NCBI GenBank assembly: GCA_947165115.1
Contig: CAMUZD010000002.1
Coordinates: 1 to 33,418, forward strand
Length of the DNA: 33,418 nt
Direction of reading: 5' to 3'
From: an uncultured Clostridia bacterium
Lineage (GTDB): Bacteria; Bacillota; Clostridia; Oscillospirales; Acutalibacteraceae
Part shown: positions 22,554 through 30,312 of the stretch, piece by piece
Layout: each line of letters begins with the position of its first letter
Position numbering within the stretch: position 1 is the stretch's first letter
Notes under the pieces: generated by a model
Databases searched by the model: none
The model's input: only the letters and a program-made list of their open reading frames with translations
What the model was told of the DNA's origin: nothing
Made by a program: the position numbers and the translations under genes

Positions 22554-22829
22554 CTACACCTCCTCGAATATGCGCTGCATCTTCCAAAGCGTCTGCAAAT
22601 CTTCGATCGATCCGTGTGGACATATTTTAGCGTGAATGCACGGAAATTCGCCTTCGTGGCCAAGATAATAAAACGTATGAAATTTCTGACGAAAAACGAT
22701 TAGTCTCCGCTCACACTTAATAATGTCACAGGCTCTGAGTTCGCCTTTCCTGACATCTTCCTGAGCCTGGACATACAGCAGCTTGAACCGATCGGATGCT
22801 TCTTTTTCTGTGTCAAATCTTACAATCAT
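22554..22829 (-). CDS. Hypothetical 91-aa early protein
   Basis: The product is a mixed alpha/beta protein, RFDTEKEASDRFKLLYVQAQEDVRKGE followed by CDIIKCERRLIVFRQKFHTFYYLGHEGEFPCIH. It has four cysteines, which could bind a metal, but no recognised motif. ATG 22829 follows AAAGGAGG, a strong site. It lies between the ASCH gene and a closely spaced orphan in the early operon, in a run of small accessory genes. I cannot assign a function. Confidence 0.65.
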   Translation of the reverse strand: MIVRFDTEKEASDRFKLLYVQAQEDVRKGELRACDIIKCERRLIVFRQKFHTFYYLGHEGEFPCIHAKICPHGSIEDLQTLWKMQRIFEEV

Positions 22830-22857
22830 CCTTCCTCCTTTTTTTCACTCACCAAGT

Positions 22858-23196
22858 CTAATTTTCAGCTAAATGAAAACAAAAAGCATAAACCGGTTTA
22901 TCGATCTTTAGATCCGTGTTTATGCCGTCAACTATTGCAATCCTGTCGATTACCGCATTGAGACACGTCTTAGTGTATCCGAGGCGAAATTTCGCGTAGG
23001 TATAAGTTGTTGTTACACCTTGCTGACCAAAACTTTTAAGCCATTTTAAAAAAAGTGATTCACTGTATAGAATACCAAGGCATCCTGCGGTTTGAATCCT
23101 ATGCGTCCAGTAAGGCTTAACCTCCCGATATTCCACCGTCTTTTCGCCCCGCTCGATCTTCTCGAACCATTCTCTTTTCAGGATAAATGTGAGCAT
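22858..23196 (-). CDS. ASCH-superfamily protein (DUF3850-like)
   Basis: A 112-residue protein that opens MLTFILKREWFEKIERGEKTVEYREVKPYW. This is the typical beginning of ASCH/PUA-like domains: a strand, then a helix with a .I..GeKt.EyR motif, then a W. ASCH domains are thought to bind RNA or modified nucleotides. The track start at 23379 lies inside the methyltransferase gene and is rejected, because ATG 23196 has AGGAGGTG upstream. It is immediately downstream of the cytosine methyltransferase, which makes a link to base modification thinkable but not shown. Confidence 0.72.
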   Translation of the reverse strand: MLTFILKREWFEKIERGEKTVEYREVKPYWTHRIQTAGCLGILYSESLFLKWLKSFGQQGVTTTYTYAKFRLGYTKTCLNAVIDRIAIVDGINTDLKIDKPVYAFCFHLAEN

Positions 23197-23212
23197 CCTT
23201 ACACCTCCTTTT

Positions 23213-24763
23213 TTAATTATCCAAAACCGCTCTGTACAGAGCCTCTGCCAATACAGGCGGCACCGCGTTGCCGATCTGTTTTTTGGCGGCAGTATCGCCG
23301 CCGGAAAAAACGTATCCTTCAGGAAAACTCGTCGCCCTTGCCAGTTCCCCGGCAGTGAGCATCCTGTGTGTAATATCAAGTTTATACTGCTTTCCGTCCG
23401 GCGTTGTCAGTATCCGACCCTGAATCAAGCCGAACCTGTCTTTTGTCGTTATCGTCGCCAGAGGTTTGTCGGCTTCGTGCGCACTTGTCTCGCTTCCGTA
23501 ATATTTATCGATCAGAGGTGTTACAAACCCGATAGCTCCGCTTGTAGATATCGTTGAAAGAGGATTTGAAGAGGGTTTTACCGTTCCTTTGCTCTGCTGC
23601 GGAATAAATAACGGTTCTACAACCCCGTATCTGTTCGAAGTGTCAATCACCGGCAGAGGTGCATCAATGCTGTGATTGCGCTTGTCGCCGCCGTTATACC
23701 GGCTGATAAACGGTACTATAACGGAGTGCGTTCCGTGCGAACAGGTGATCGTGTTCAGCGGAGAATCCACCGTTCCGGAAACACCGTCGTTCTTAGTGTG
23801 CGCCTGATCCAGCCACACAGGTCTTATCAGTGCGAAGTGATCGCCCTTCGTTGTAATGGTCGGCAGCGGTCTGGAAAGCGGAATCGCCGTATTCGCCAAC
23901 TGACTGTCGTGGGTTCCCCGGAGAAGTATCAGGAAGGGTTCCGCCATGTCTCCCCAGAATTTCTCGATTCCGGCGGCGATCCGCCTCAGCGTGTTTGCGC
24001 TCAGAGGTCTTTCCCTGTCGAAAATACTTCTGCCGGGGATGTTCCAGTCTATGATCTCAGCCGCAGTTCTCCACGGTTTGTATTTGTCGGAAAACAAGCC
24101 TGGATCCTGAAGGTGTGTCGGCTCAGGCCATATAACCTTCTCTCCCAATGAAGTCCTTACAGCCTGAATAATAAGCCTTTCACGCGATGTCGCCGCGCCG
24201 AAGTCGGCTGAATTCAGAATCTGCATCTCTACCTTGTACCCGCTCGCCTTAATTTCCCTGAACCACAGATTGAAAAACAATCCTTTTTTTCGCGGATCGG
24301 GCGTTCCGGCCTTGTATTGTCTGCCTTTCCAGGTCATATCACTATCAAGCAGCGGACCCCAGTCACGCAGCTCCTTGACATTCTCGATGAACATTCTGCG
24401 GCACTTGGTCAGTCGGAGATAGGGAAGAAGGTATTCAGGCTGACTCCGAAGCTGATTGCTCTTCGGCTTGCCTCCGGCTGCGATGCTGTGATGCGTACAG
24501 GAAGGCGACGCCCATACAACGTCAATGCGCTCCGGATCATCCGTGAAAATCTCATCCGGAAGAACGGATTCGATCGGCGAACAAGCCCTGTTGAAATTCG
24601 GAACGATCTCCGGATGATTCGCCTGAATAGTCCTGATTGCCGTATCCCAGTGATTGAATCCGCGCCCTTCGTATTGTATTCCTGCATTCCTGAGAGCGTT
24701 GATCGCGCCGGTTATGCTTCCTCCGCCGCCGCAGAACAGATCGACGAACCTAAACGGCTTCAT
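23213..24763 (-). CDS. DNA (cytosine-5) methyltransferase, phage type with repeated target region
   Basis: A 516-residue C5 methyltransferase, probably protecting phage DNA from restriction. Motif I is FVDLFCGGGGS (6-16), the catalytic cysteine is in SPSCTHHS (Cys89, replacing the common PCQ), motif VI is IENV (126-129), motif VIII QILNSADFGAATSRERLII (181-199) and motif X QIGNAVPP near the end. The target-recognition part (about 295-450) is made of repeated units of 32-36 residues, each with a PLxTIxT-like segment followed by a hydrophobic strand (at about 299, 335, 369, 401 and 434). This structure is typical of phage enzymes with unusual specificity. It starts at 24763 with an ATGA overlap with the upstream gene. 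Confidence 0.88.
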   Translation of the reverse strand: MKPFRFVDLFCGGGGSITGAINALRNAGIQYEGRGFNHWDTAIRTIQANHPEIVPNFNRACSPIESVLPDEIFTDDPERIDVVWASPSCTHHSIAAGGKPKSNQLRSQPEYLLPYLRLTKCRRMFIENVKELRDWGPLLDSDMTWKGRQYKAGTPDPRKKGLFFNLWFREIKASGYKVEMQILNSADFGAATSRERLIIQAVRTSLGEKVIWPEPTHLQDPGLFSDKYKPWRTAAEIIDWNIPGRSIFDRERPLSANTLRRIAAGIEKFWGDMAEPFLILLRGTHDSQLANTAIPLSRPLPTITTKGDHFALIRPVWLDQAHTKNDGVSGTVDSPLNTITCSHGTHSVIVPFISRYNGGDKRNHSIDAPLPVIDTSNRYGVVEPLFIPQQSKGTVKPSSNPLSTISTSGAIGFVTPLIDKYYGSETSAHEADKPLATITTKDRFGLIQGRILTTPDGKQYKLDITHRMLTAGELARATSFPEGYVFSGGDTAAKKQIGNAVPPVLAEALYRAVLDN

Positions 24764-25140
24764 TCCTTCCCTCCTTCAAATATAGTTCCGTTCATTCCGC
24801 CGGATTCCATCCGGGCGGTTTCCTCCGTTTCCTCTTTTTTCGGCGCAAACACCACCTTCTGCATATAGCCCATTTTGCTCACCCTGTATTTCCCCGGCGT
24901 ATGCGCAACAACCATTCTGAAAGCCTCGAAGAACCTCTGTTCAATATCCATGCTCTCAAAAAACAGCTGAGCACCGTTGCCCGTCTGATTTCCCTTTTCA
25001 TCGCACGGCGCGATCATAAAAACGTCTCCGAAGCCGCCGAACGCGAAAGTGATGCCCTTATTGATCCAGTATTCCGCGTTCTTTTTCGCACTCTCAGCCA
25101 GCTCTTCAGGAGAGTTGAAAACCCTAATTCTCTTTGTCAT
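24760..25140 (-). CDS. Hypothetical 126-aa early protein
   Basis: The product has a helical first part (SPEELAESAKKNAEYWINKG), then a beta segment ITFAFGGFGDVFMIAPCDEKG and RFFEAFRMVVAHTPGKYRVSKMGYMQKVVF. I do not recognise a family. The start at 25140 (MTKRIRVF) is preferred because GAGG lies 6 nt upstream. It overlaps the zinc-ribbon gene by 17 nt and the methyltransferase by 4 nt, so it belongs to this operon. The DEKG...GAQLFF middle looks like a small folded domain, with no catalytic motif visible. Confidence 0.6.
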   Translation of the reverse strand: MTKRIRVFNSPEELAESAKKNAEYWINKGITFAFGGFGDVFMIAPCDEKGNQTGNGAQLFFESMDIEQRFFEAFRMVVAHTPGKYRVSKMGYMQKVVFAPKKEETEETARMESGGMNGTIFEGGKE

Positions 25141-25333
25141 CATTAGCCTCAAACAAATTCATCTGAATCCTCTCTTCCGCTTTTTCCGGCGGACTGACCT
25201 TCCGATCGACTTTTTCCACCGTCTGCCAGTAGTTCTTACACCTGTCACACCTGCGGATCCTTATTATCTCCAAGGTCAGCCGGTAGGTATCAACAACTGT
25301 CGATTTAGTGTGATCGCAATAAGGGCACCTCAT
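25124..25333 (-). CDS. Zinc-ribbon protein, Ogr/NrdR-like, candidate late activator
   Basis: A 69-residue protein with CPYCDHTKSTVVDTYR and RRCDRCKNYWQTVE, giving two CxxC pairs about 22 residues apart. The form CPxCxH...R.....I.RR..C..C...W.T.E resembles both the NrdR zinc ribbon and the P2 Ogr/delta late activators, which also are about 70 residues. P2 Ogr is needed to start late transcription. Here the virion genes are P2-like, so a late-activator role is attractive but inferred. Its stop overlaps the next gene, and its start overlaps the terminase stop by one base. Confidence 0.62.
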   Translation of the reverse strand: MRCPYCDHTKSTVVDTYRLTLEIIRIRRCDRCKNYWQTVEKVDRKVSPPEKAEERIQMNLFEANDDKEN

Positions 25334-26925
25334 CAGAACACCTCAAAATTATCACTCGTTACAATCCTTGATCTCGTGTCATAAGCCATGCAGCTCAGAG
25401 CCAGAGCCCAGAACATATCCGCATGTTTTATCTGTTCGTTCCGCTTTGAGTCGTATTTGAAACCCGCCTCCGTCGCGATCTTCTTGATAGCGTGAAGGTG
25501 CATTATCAGGTCTCTGTTGTTCGGGATCCGAATCATCTTCTTTTGGAAAATCCGCTGCAAATTGAGCGCCATTTCCTCTTTTTTCTGCATCGTGAACCAG
25601 ACCGGAACGATCTTTTCATGCAGTTTTTTATGAAGATTTTCCGAGAGCATGTCGCCCGATCCCGTTCTGTCGATCCAGTGCTTTTGAATCCGCCAGAGCC
25701 CGTGCAGAGCAAGCAGCCGCCGTTCCTGCTCATCCCAGTCCAGCTTGTCAAGAACCACGATTTTTCTCAGCCAGATGTTGCCGTCCAGTGCTTTTTCAGT
25801 CAGAGCCGTCGCCGTAAGGTCATGGTGTCTGCCGATGTCCGTTCCGGCATTTACCCAGCCGTCAACAAGCCTTTCAGACGTCTCGTCAACCGCATCCTGC
25901 ACATCGACCACGCTGAGCAGAGCGTTCTCATCCGTGAAGAACCGGCAGAGATAGAGCAGGGCGAACGTCTCGGCGTCGAACATCGCCTTTATCTTGTCAA
26001 TATCGACATCAAGTCCCTGCTCTTTTGCCCGGTAAATATCTATCGAATACTTGTGAAACGGCGTTTCGTCCTCTTTTGCGTTCCACACCTGGCCGAAATA
26101 AGTGTCCGCCGTATAAGGAGTTGACCATCCGCAAAGTCTTTTGTCTCCGACCGTGAGCGACGGAGCCAGCACGTCGTAAAGCAGCTTTCCTTTCCGGATC
26201 CACGACCATTCATCAATGTAAATATCGCCCGTGTAACCCTGAATCGTGTACGGATTCGGCGGCAGAAACCAGAGCCTGAAGCCACCCGGCAGAATCATGC
26301 ACTTGTCACCGTCCGGCAGCCAGTTGATCCCCAGCTTTTGCGCCCATCCCGCAGCATATCTTTTGACAATTAACGCCTGATCCTGCGAAGCCGAAGTCAG
26401 AATCTGATCCCTCTGCTTTTCGAGTGCATTGACGATCATTTCACCCGCAGCCGTATATGAAAAACCCGTCTGCCTCGATTTCAGACAGATCTTCGCAAAG
26501 TGCTTGTCCTGCCAGAACTCCCGCTGATATTGATAACAGCTGTCGTAGAATTTCTTCCGCAAGTCTCCTATAACTTCAACCTTGACCTGCTTTTTTTCAA
26601 AATTCTGTTTTTGTTTTTCAACTTTTATCTGGTCAAGTTCTTTCTTCTGGCTTCGCTCGATCCTTTCAACAGCTTTCGACAGCTTTTCGACCGTCCGCGC
26701 CTGTTTCTCGGTCAGCTCGCCGGATGCTACGATCTTTTTTATCTGCTTTTTCAGCTGCTCAGCCGTCCGGTCCGTGACCAGATCCGGCGAATCCCACTTG
26801 AATTTTTTGATCCAGTTCTGAATAGTGCCGTGTGAAACCTTCATCTTTCTTTCGATTTCAGCCACACTCATCCCGCCGGCATACAACCGGCGCGCTTTTT
26901 CAATTATTTCCTTTGAATAAGCCAT
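25333..26925 (-). CDS. P: Terminase large subunit (P2 gpP type)
   Basis: A 530-residue packaging motor. Residues 1-45 form a helix-turn-helix (SVAEIERKMKVSHGTIQNWIKKFKWD), as in P2 gpP, and a long coiled coil follows (55-115). The ATPase has a Walker A-like LKSRQTGFS (148-156) and Walker B IYIDEWSW (235-242). The nuclease part contains NAGTDIGRHHD, with metal-binding Asp candidates. The start overlaps the gemA stop (TAATG). P2-type terminases normally sit next to the portal. Here the gene is in the early operon, about 7 kb from the portal and on the other strand. No separate small subunit is recognised. Confidence 0.88.
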   Translation of the reverse strand: MAYSKEIIEKARRLYAGGMSVAEIERKMKVSHGTIQNWIKKFKWDSPDLVTDRTAEQLKKQIKKIVASGELTEKQARTVEKLSKAVERIERSQKKELDQIKVEKQKQNFEKKQVKVEVIGDLRKKFYDSCYQYQREFWQDKHFAKICLKSRQTGFSYTAAGEMIVNALEKQRDQILTSASQDQALIVKRYAAGWAQKLGINWLPDGDKCMILPGGFRLWFLPPNPYTIQGYTGDIYIDEWSWIRKGKLLYDVLAPSLTVGDKRLCGWSTPYTADTYFGQVWNAKEDETPFHKYSIDIYRAKEQGLDVDIDKIKAMFDAETFALLYLCRFFTDENALLSVVDVQDAVDETSERLVDGWVNAGTDIGRHHDLTATALTEKALDGNIWLRKIVVLDKLDWDEQERRLLALHGLWRIQKHWIDRTGSGDMLSENLHKKLHEKIVPVWFTMQKKEEMALNLQRIFQKKMIRIPNNRDLIMHLHAIKKIATEAGFKYDSKRNEQIKHADMFWALALSCMAYDTRSRIVTSDNFEVF

Positions 26926-27446
26926 TATTCGCCGCCGTTAAACTCCTTAAATTCCTTAGATTCCCTAAATTCCTTATCGTGTGCGGCGGCTGGATTTTTG
27001 TTTCCCCTCAAACCCTTTTTTATCATCGCCGTCCTTATTCTCTCCAATCCGGCAATGATCCCTCTCGCCTGATACGGATAGATATCCTCGACCTTTCCGC
27101 TCCAAAACGGCACCATTTTGTGTGATACAACCCAGTTGCTGAACTTAGCCGCCGTCCACTTGATATCGTGCAGAATCGCCTTGATCTTGATCCATTGCGG
27201 CAGCGTCATCGTCAGCCTTTCCGCCTCGACAAACCAAAATCCGCTATCTCCGTTTATTGCCGTCGGATTGTATCCGGCGATTGGTTTTTTGCAGACGTAA
27301 GCCCTGAAATCAGCCACCTCGTCATCCGTCATAAAACGGAACTTTTCCTTGTTGTATTTCGCTGAAATAAGCCGGTGCAGGTCGTCTTCATCCAAACCTG
27401 CATTGTGCGCGACTGCAAAGATCGCTCTCATGTTTTTCTGTCTCAC
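26925..27446 (-). CDS. gemA: GemA-like regulatory protein (DUF1018)
   Basis: A 173-residue protein of the Mu GemA/DUF1018 family, reported to affect host gene expression and DNA topology in Mu. Typical features are MRAIFAVAHNAGLDEDDLHRLI near the N-terminus and a C-terminal YPYQARGIIAGLERIR helix. It uses GTG at 27446 with GGAGG 5 nt upstream. The last about 20 residues (HDKEFRESKEFKEFNGGE) are coded by the 9-bp repeat array, a low-complexity C-terminal extension. A palindromic element lies just upstream of its ribosome-binding site. It is followed by overlap with the terminase. Confidence 0.85.
   Translation of the reverse strand: MRQKNMRAIFAVAHNAGLDEDDLHRLISAKYNKEKFRFMTDDEVADFRAYVCKKPIAGYNPTAINGDSGFWFVEAERLTMTLPQWIKIKAILHDIKWTAAKFSNWVVSHKMVPFWSGKVEDIYPYQARGIIAGLERIRTAMIKKGLRGNKNPAAAHDKEFRESKEFKEFNGGE
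26931..26990 (+). repeat. 9-bp tandem array, copy 3, between GCCGCC and GCGGCGGC flanks
   Basis: GCCGC is followed by CGTTAAACT, CCTTAAATT, CCTTAGATT, CCCTAAATT and CCTTATCGT, then GTGCGGCGGC. It encodes the low-complexity C-terminus of GemA on the minus strand. Confidence 0.72.
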
Positions 27447-27592
27447 CTTCGCCTCCGTCCATTGCGCCGGATTTTATCCGGCATTTGCATCACGTCTCAA
27501 AGAACCTTCAAGGAAGCCCGCCGCCCCACCGACGGGCAACCTTCAACACTCTTTGTTTCGTTCATTGCGCCGCATTGAATGCGGCACTTGCA
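27447..27592. other. Intergenic gap between DUF3164 gene and gemA, holding two palindromic elements
   Basis: This 146-bp gap is the longest within the early operon. It contains palindromic elements 4 and 5 and between them a hairpin with arms GCCCG (27509-27513) and CGGGC (27532-27536). No ORF of its own is supported. Two insertions of the same family may have widened an originally short junction. Confidence 0.5.
27454..27491 (+). repeat. Palindromic element 4 (intergenic, before gemA)
   Basis: TCCGTCCATTGCGCC is followed by GGATTTTATCCGGCATTTGCATC. The stem is GCCGGAT/ATCCGGC with TT in the loop. It lies directly upstream of the gemA ribosome-binding site. Confidence 0.8.
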
Positions 27593-27594
27593 TC
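27557..27594 (+). repeat. Palindromic element 5 (at the 3' end of the DUF3164 gene)
   Basis: TTCGTTCATTGCGCC is followed by GCATTGAATGCGGCACTTGCATC, stem GCCGCAT/ATGCGGC. Its last two bases lie within the TGA stop codon of the DUF3164 gene. Confidence 0.8.
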
Positions 27595-28207
27595 AAAGGC
27601 TCTGAAAATCGATACTCAGATTGTCCCAGCCGTTCTTCTCGTTCTTGATCTGGAACAAAATATAAGTCTTCGTTCCCGCTGTTTCGATCGATTCTCTGAG
27701 CAGTTCCTGCGCCTTTTTGAACTCCGGATCCTTGATCGAATAACGCAAAAGTTTGAACAAAAACGACTTGTTGATCTGACCGGCCTTGTCAACTTCAAAC
27801 GCCTTCTGCACGATTTCAGACAGATCCGCATCACCGCCCTGCGTTTTCTTTACGACCCATTCGTCGAACTTCGTCTTCGCGAACTGAAGTTTTTCATTGA
27901 AAATCTGAATCTCCGATTTCCTGATCATGATTCTGCGTGTCGCATCGTAATTCTGAAGCGTGATGTTTCCCTTCCAGCCTTCGACTTTTGCTTTTTTTGC
28001 CAGCTTTTCGATGTAGGCATCAAGTGCCTCGGTGATGTGCTTTTTGAAGTCCGCAATCTTGCCTCTCGCATGAAAAACACCGGCGAAAATATCGTCGATG
28101 ATTTCTTCTTTCTGCTTGTCGGCTTTGCTGATTGCCTCTTCCGGCCTCATTGCGCCTTCCGCATCCAGCCAGTAAGTAATTCCGTCAATCTCTCTCTTTT
28201 TCGGCAT
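27593..28207 (-). CDS. DUF3164 family Mu-like early protein
   Basis: A 204-residue protein of the DUF3164 family, usual in the early region of Mu-like phages and without a known function. The family pattern is clear: ITYWLDAEGAMRPEEAISKADKQKEEIIDDI, then KGNITLQNYDATRRIMIRKSE, then VQKAFEVDKAGQINKSFLFKLLRYSI and a final ETAGTKTYILFQIKNE. Length is normal. ATG 28207 has AGGAGG upstream. Its TGA overlaps the end of palindromic element 5, so its very 3' end touches the repeat. Confidence 0.85.
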   Translation of the reverse strand: MPKKREIDGITYWLDAEGAMRPEEAISKADKQKEEIIDDIFAGVFHARGKIADFKKHITEALDAYIEKLAKKAKVEGWKGNITLQNYDATRRIMIRKSEIQIFNEKLQFAKTKFDEWVVKKTQGGDADLSEIVQKAFEVDKAGQINKSFLFKLLRYSIKDPEFKKAQELLRESIETAGTKTYILFQIKNEKNGWDNLSIDFQSL

Positions 28208-28216
28208 CTTTTCCTC

Positions 28217-28957
28217 CTATCTCTCAATAATTACGACACTTTTCTTTTCAGCCAGAACCCTGGTTTTGACATCTTTGAGCAGGTTCTCCTTTTTCAGCTC
28301 GATCTGCTCGGTCAGATCTACCGATTCAAGCTCTATTGAAACACCGTTGTCCGTCACTTCCGTGAAAACATCGACCTTGACATCCGTCTTCGGATAGCCC
28401 TCGAAAATCGGGATCGTGAGAATGAAGCTCTCCTGGATCGTCTGCTGACATTCGGCGACCAGACCTGCGTTGACGTTGCCTCTGCGGTCATTCTCATTTT
28501 TGAGCTGGATTTTGCGTGTAGCATTGAACTTTTCGATCGATTTGAGCAGGGTCGAATTGTCCTGATCCTTAAAGTAAAGCCTGTTCTGCCTGACCAGTTT
28601 AGCAAAGCTTTCAAGTGAAAAAGGATTCTCAGTGTTGATTCTGAATCTGCTCAGAGCCGATCCCTGAATCAGGCTTCCCTTGACCGTGATTCCGCTGTCA
28701 TACTGTTCGCGTGTCACAAGTGTCGCCGTCCCTGCCGAATAGTTGATCTCAAGGTGCGCCTCCTGCTCCTCAAAGACTCTCTTTTTTGCGAAATCGACAA
28801 CAGATTCAAGCGTTCCCAAATACTGGGCACCTTTCTTTGTTTCGATTTTCGGAAGTTCGCCCGTGCGGAGAAAAATTGCCTTTCCGCCGTTCAGAACGCT
28901 CTCTTTCGTCATCTCTTCCAGAGTCACCTGGACCATCTTTTTCTGTTCTTCACACAT
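28217..28957 (-). CDS. DUF2303 / YfdQ-like early protein
   Basis: A 246-residue protein. The order of segments fits the phage DUF2303 (YfdQ) family: an early VxFLRxGxxPKIET-like stretch, LESVVDFAKKRVFEE, then FRINTENPFSLESFAKLVRQNRLYF, then a stretch with RKIQLKNENDRRGNV, and IQESFILTIPIFEGYPKTDVKVDVFTEV. In that family the later segment reads like IP..F.laIPVFEG. Function is unknown. ATG 28957 follows AGGGGG. It lies between the small gene after B and DUF3164, an accepted place for such early genes. The family call is by recall of pattern. Confidence 0.6.
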   Translation of the reverse strand: MCEEQKKMVQVTLEEMTKESVLNGGKAIFLRTGELPKIETKKGAQYLGTLESVVDFAKKRVFEEQEAHLEINYSAGTATLVTREQYDSGITVKGSLIQGSALSRFRINTENPFSLESFAKLVRQNRLYFKDQDNSTLLKSIEKFNATRKIQLKNENDRRGNVNAGLVAECQQTIQESFILTIPIFEGYPKTDVKVDVFTEVTDNGVSIELESVDLTEQIELKKENLLKDVKTRVLAEKKSVVIIER

Positions 28958-28966
28958 CTTGTCCCC

Positions 28967-29368
28967 CTAATTTGCCAGGCTGATTACGTTGTCCTGCATC
29001 TCGTCAGGTCTGAGCTTTCTGGACTGTACGATCTCACGGTCAGCCGTGATGTACTCCATCTTTCCTTCGTCGAAATTCGGAACAAGATAGACATCCTTGA
29101 TCTCTTCGCGGTAACCTTTCTTGACGGCTGCCATGTCTTTCGCGATCTCGGTTTTGATTTTCTTGATTTCCGCGTTTTTCTCAGAGAGCATTTCCTTCTT
29201 TTCCTGCTCTACAAAGTCGAGTCTTACGCAGTTTTCAAAGTGCTGAGCCTTCTTTTTCGCGATTTCGTCTTCATCGAAAAAAACTTTGACCGGCATGCTT
29301 TCCTTTACAGACGCATATAGAGCCGGATCGAAATCGACAAACCTTCTTTCATTGTTCTGCTTTTTCAT
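28967..29368 (-). CDS. Hypothetical 133-aa early protein with coiled coil
   Basis: The product is highly charged with a central coiled coil (VEQEKKEMLSEKNAEIKKIKTEIAKDMAAVKKGYREEI). It begins KKQNNERRFVDFDPALYASVK and ends in a short VPNFDEGKMEYITADREIV segment. I do not recognise a family. GGAGG lies upstream of ATG 29368. It is tightly packed between B and the DUF2303-like gene. It could modulate transposition or host functions, but nothing in the sequence shows it. Confidence 0.65.
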   Translation of the reverse strand: MKKQNNERRFVDFDPALYASVKESMPVKVFFDEDEIAKKKAQHFENCVRLDFVEQEKKEMLSEKNAEIKKIKTEIAKDMAAVKKGYREEIKDVYLVPNFDEGKMEYITADREIVQSRKLRPDEMQDNVISLAN

Positions 29369-29387
29369 GACATTCCTCCATAAAACG

Positions 29388-30254
29388 TTAAATAAAAATA
29401 AACCTGAGCGCTGCGTCGATATTGCCTTCCATTGCCGCCGCGCGCCTTGCCAGCTTCTTTAAAATCCTTAAATTTCCGTGCATTTTTGCCTTCTCGAAAA
29501 TAGCATCCAAGTTCTTTGAGTAGGGCATATTCAGCACATTTTCCCAGAAAACACGCATTTCCTGAGCATCCACCGCCTCGCCTTTCAGCAGACAGTCGAT
29601 TCTGTTTGTCAGATACGATTTCGCCGCAAATCTGAGCTCGCTTTCGAGGACATCCAGTCCGATCAGCGCGACACCGACTCCGCACGCCTCCTGGATTTCG
29701 CGGAAAAACGCCACCCTTTTAAGGAAAGCCGTCTTCCTCGTGTCCATGAAAATGTGTTCGATTTCGTCAATAATAAGCATCTTGCAGCCGCTTGTCTTGA
29801 CCGCCGAAAGGATTGTTTTCATCATGTCGCTTGATGTGCCGTGCTCGTTCCGGTCAAACAAAGCCGCGATTTCCGAAAGCGTGTTCTTCCAGCCGAAGCC
29901 TTCTTTTACCTTGAAATAAATCACGCCCGCATGTTCCGCCGCGAACTTTTCAGCCGTGAAAGTTTTCCCCACGCCCGAAGGTCCGCAGATAGCGAGCAGC
30001 TCCGAATCCTCGTAAGAAAACTCCAGACCCCTGAGAAAAACCCTCTGTTTAAGTGTCAGAAAAACCTCGCGTTTCTCCCTTTCAGCCTCTTCATACCTTG
30101 ACTCAATAAAACTCTTTACCTTGTCCGCAATCGCCGGTTTCCCGGTGTAAGTCCCGTTTGCGATAGCATAAACCGAACTTTTCCCGATCCCCAGTTCCGT
30201 TGCGACGCTTGCCGCGTTGAGCCCCGCAGCCTCCATCTTCTCCTTGATTTCCAT
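29388..30254 (-). CDS. B: Transposition protein B (AAA+ ATPase, Mu B-like)
   Basis: A 288-residue AAA+ ATPase. Mu B coats target DNA and stimulates and directs the transposase. A helix-turn-helix lies at the N-terminus (about 8-40, GLNAASVATELGIGKSSVYAIANG), followed by Walker A GPSGVGKT (about 91-98) and Walker B MLIIDEIEH (about 159-167). A C-terminal helical part follows, as in Mu B and related ATPases. ATG 30254 has AGGAGG upstream; the track start at 30308 is too early. It lies 59 nt downstream of the transposase gene. Confidence 0.88.
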   Translation of the reverse strand: MEIKEKMEAAGLNAASVATELGIGKSSVYAIANGTYTGKPAIADKVKSFIESRYEEAEREKREVFLTLKQRVFLRGLEFSYEDSELLAICGPSGVGKTFTAEKFAAEHAGVIYFKVKEGFGWKNTLSEIAALFDRNEHGTSSDMMKTILSAVKTSGCKMLIIDEIEHIFMDTRKTAFLKRVAFFREIQEACGVGVALIGLDVLESELRFAAKSYLTNRIDCLLKGEAVDAQEMRVFWENVLNMPYSKNLDAIFEKAKMHGNLRILKKLARRAAAMEGNIDAALRFIFI

Positions 30255-30284
30255 TTTTCCTCCTACCTTTAAAATTCTTCTTTT

Positions 30285-30306
30285 GCCGCAGTCTGTCAGA
30301 CGCGGC
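30285..30306. other. Hairpin between transposase A and B genes
   Basis: GCCGC-A-GTCTG and CAGAC-GCGGC pair with a single bulged A and a one-base loop. The sequence TTGCCGC...GCGGCATCC recalls the ends of the palindromic family but lacks its outer parts. It lies just upstream of gene B and could slow transcription or stabilise the message. Confidence 0.4.
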
Positions 30307-30312
30307 ATCCTC

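Noticed and set aside
23197-23379. N-terminal extension of the ASCH gene into the methyltransferase gene
   Set aside because: ATG 23196 has AGGAGGTG and gives a normal ASCH domain start; the extension is antisense-free overlap without homology pattern.
27485-28339. Plus-strand 284-aa ORF
   Set aside because: It is antisense to the DUF3164 gene, whose family pattern is clear.
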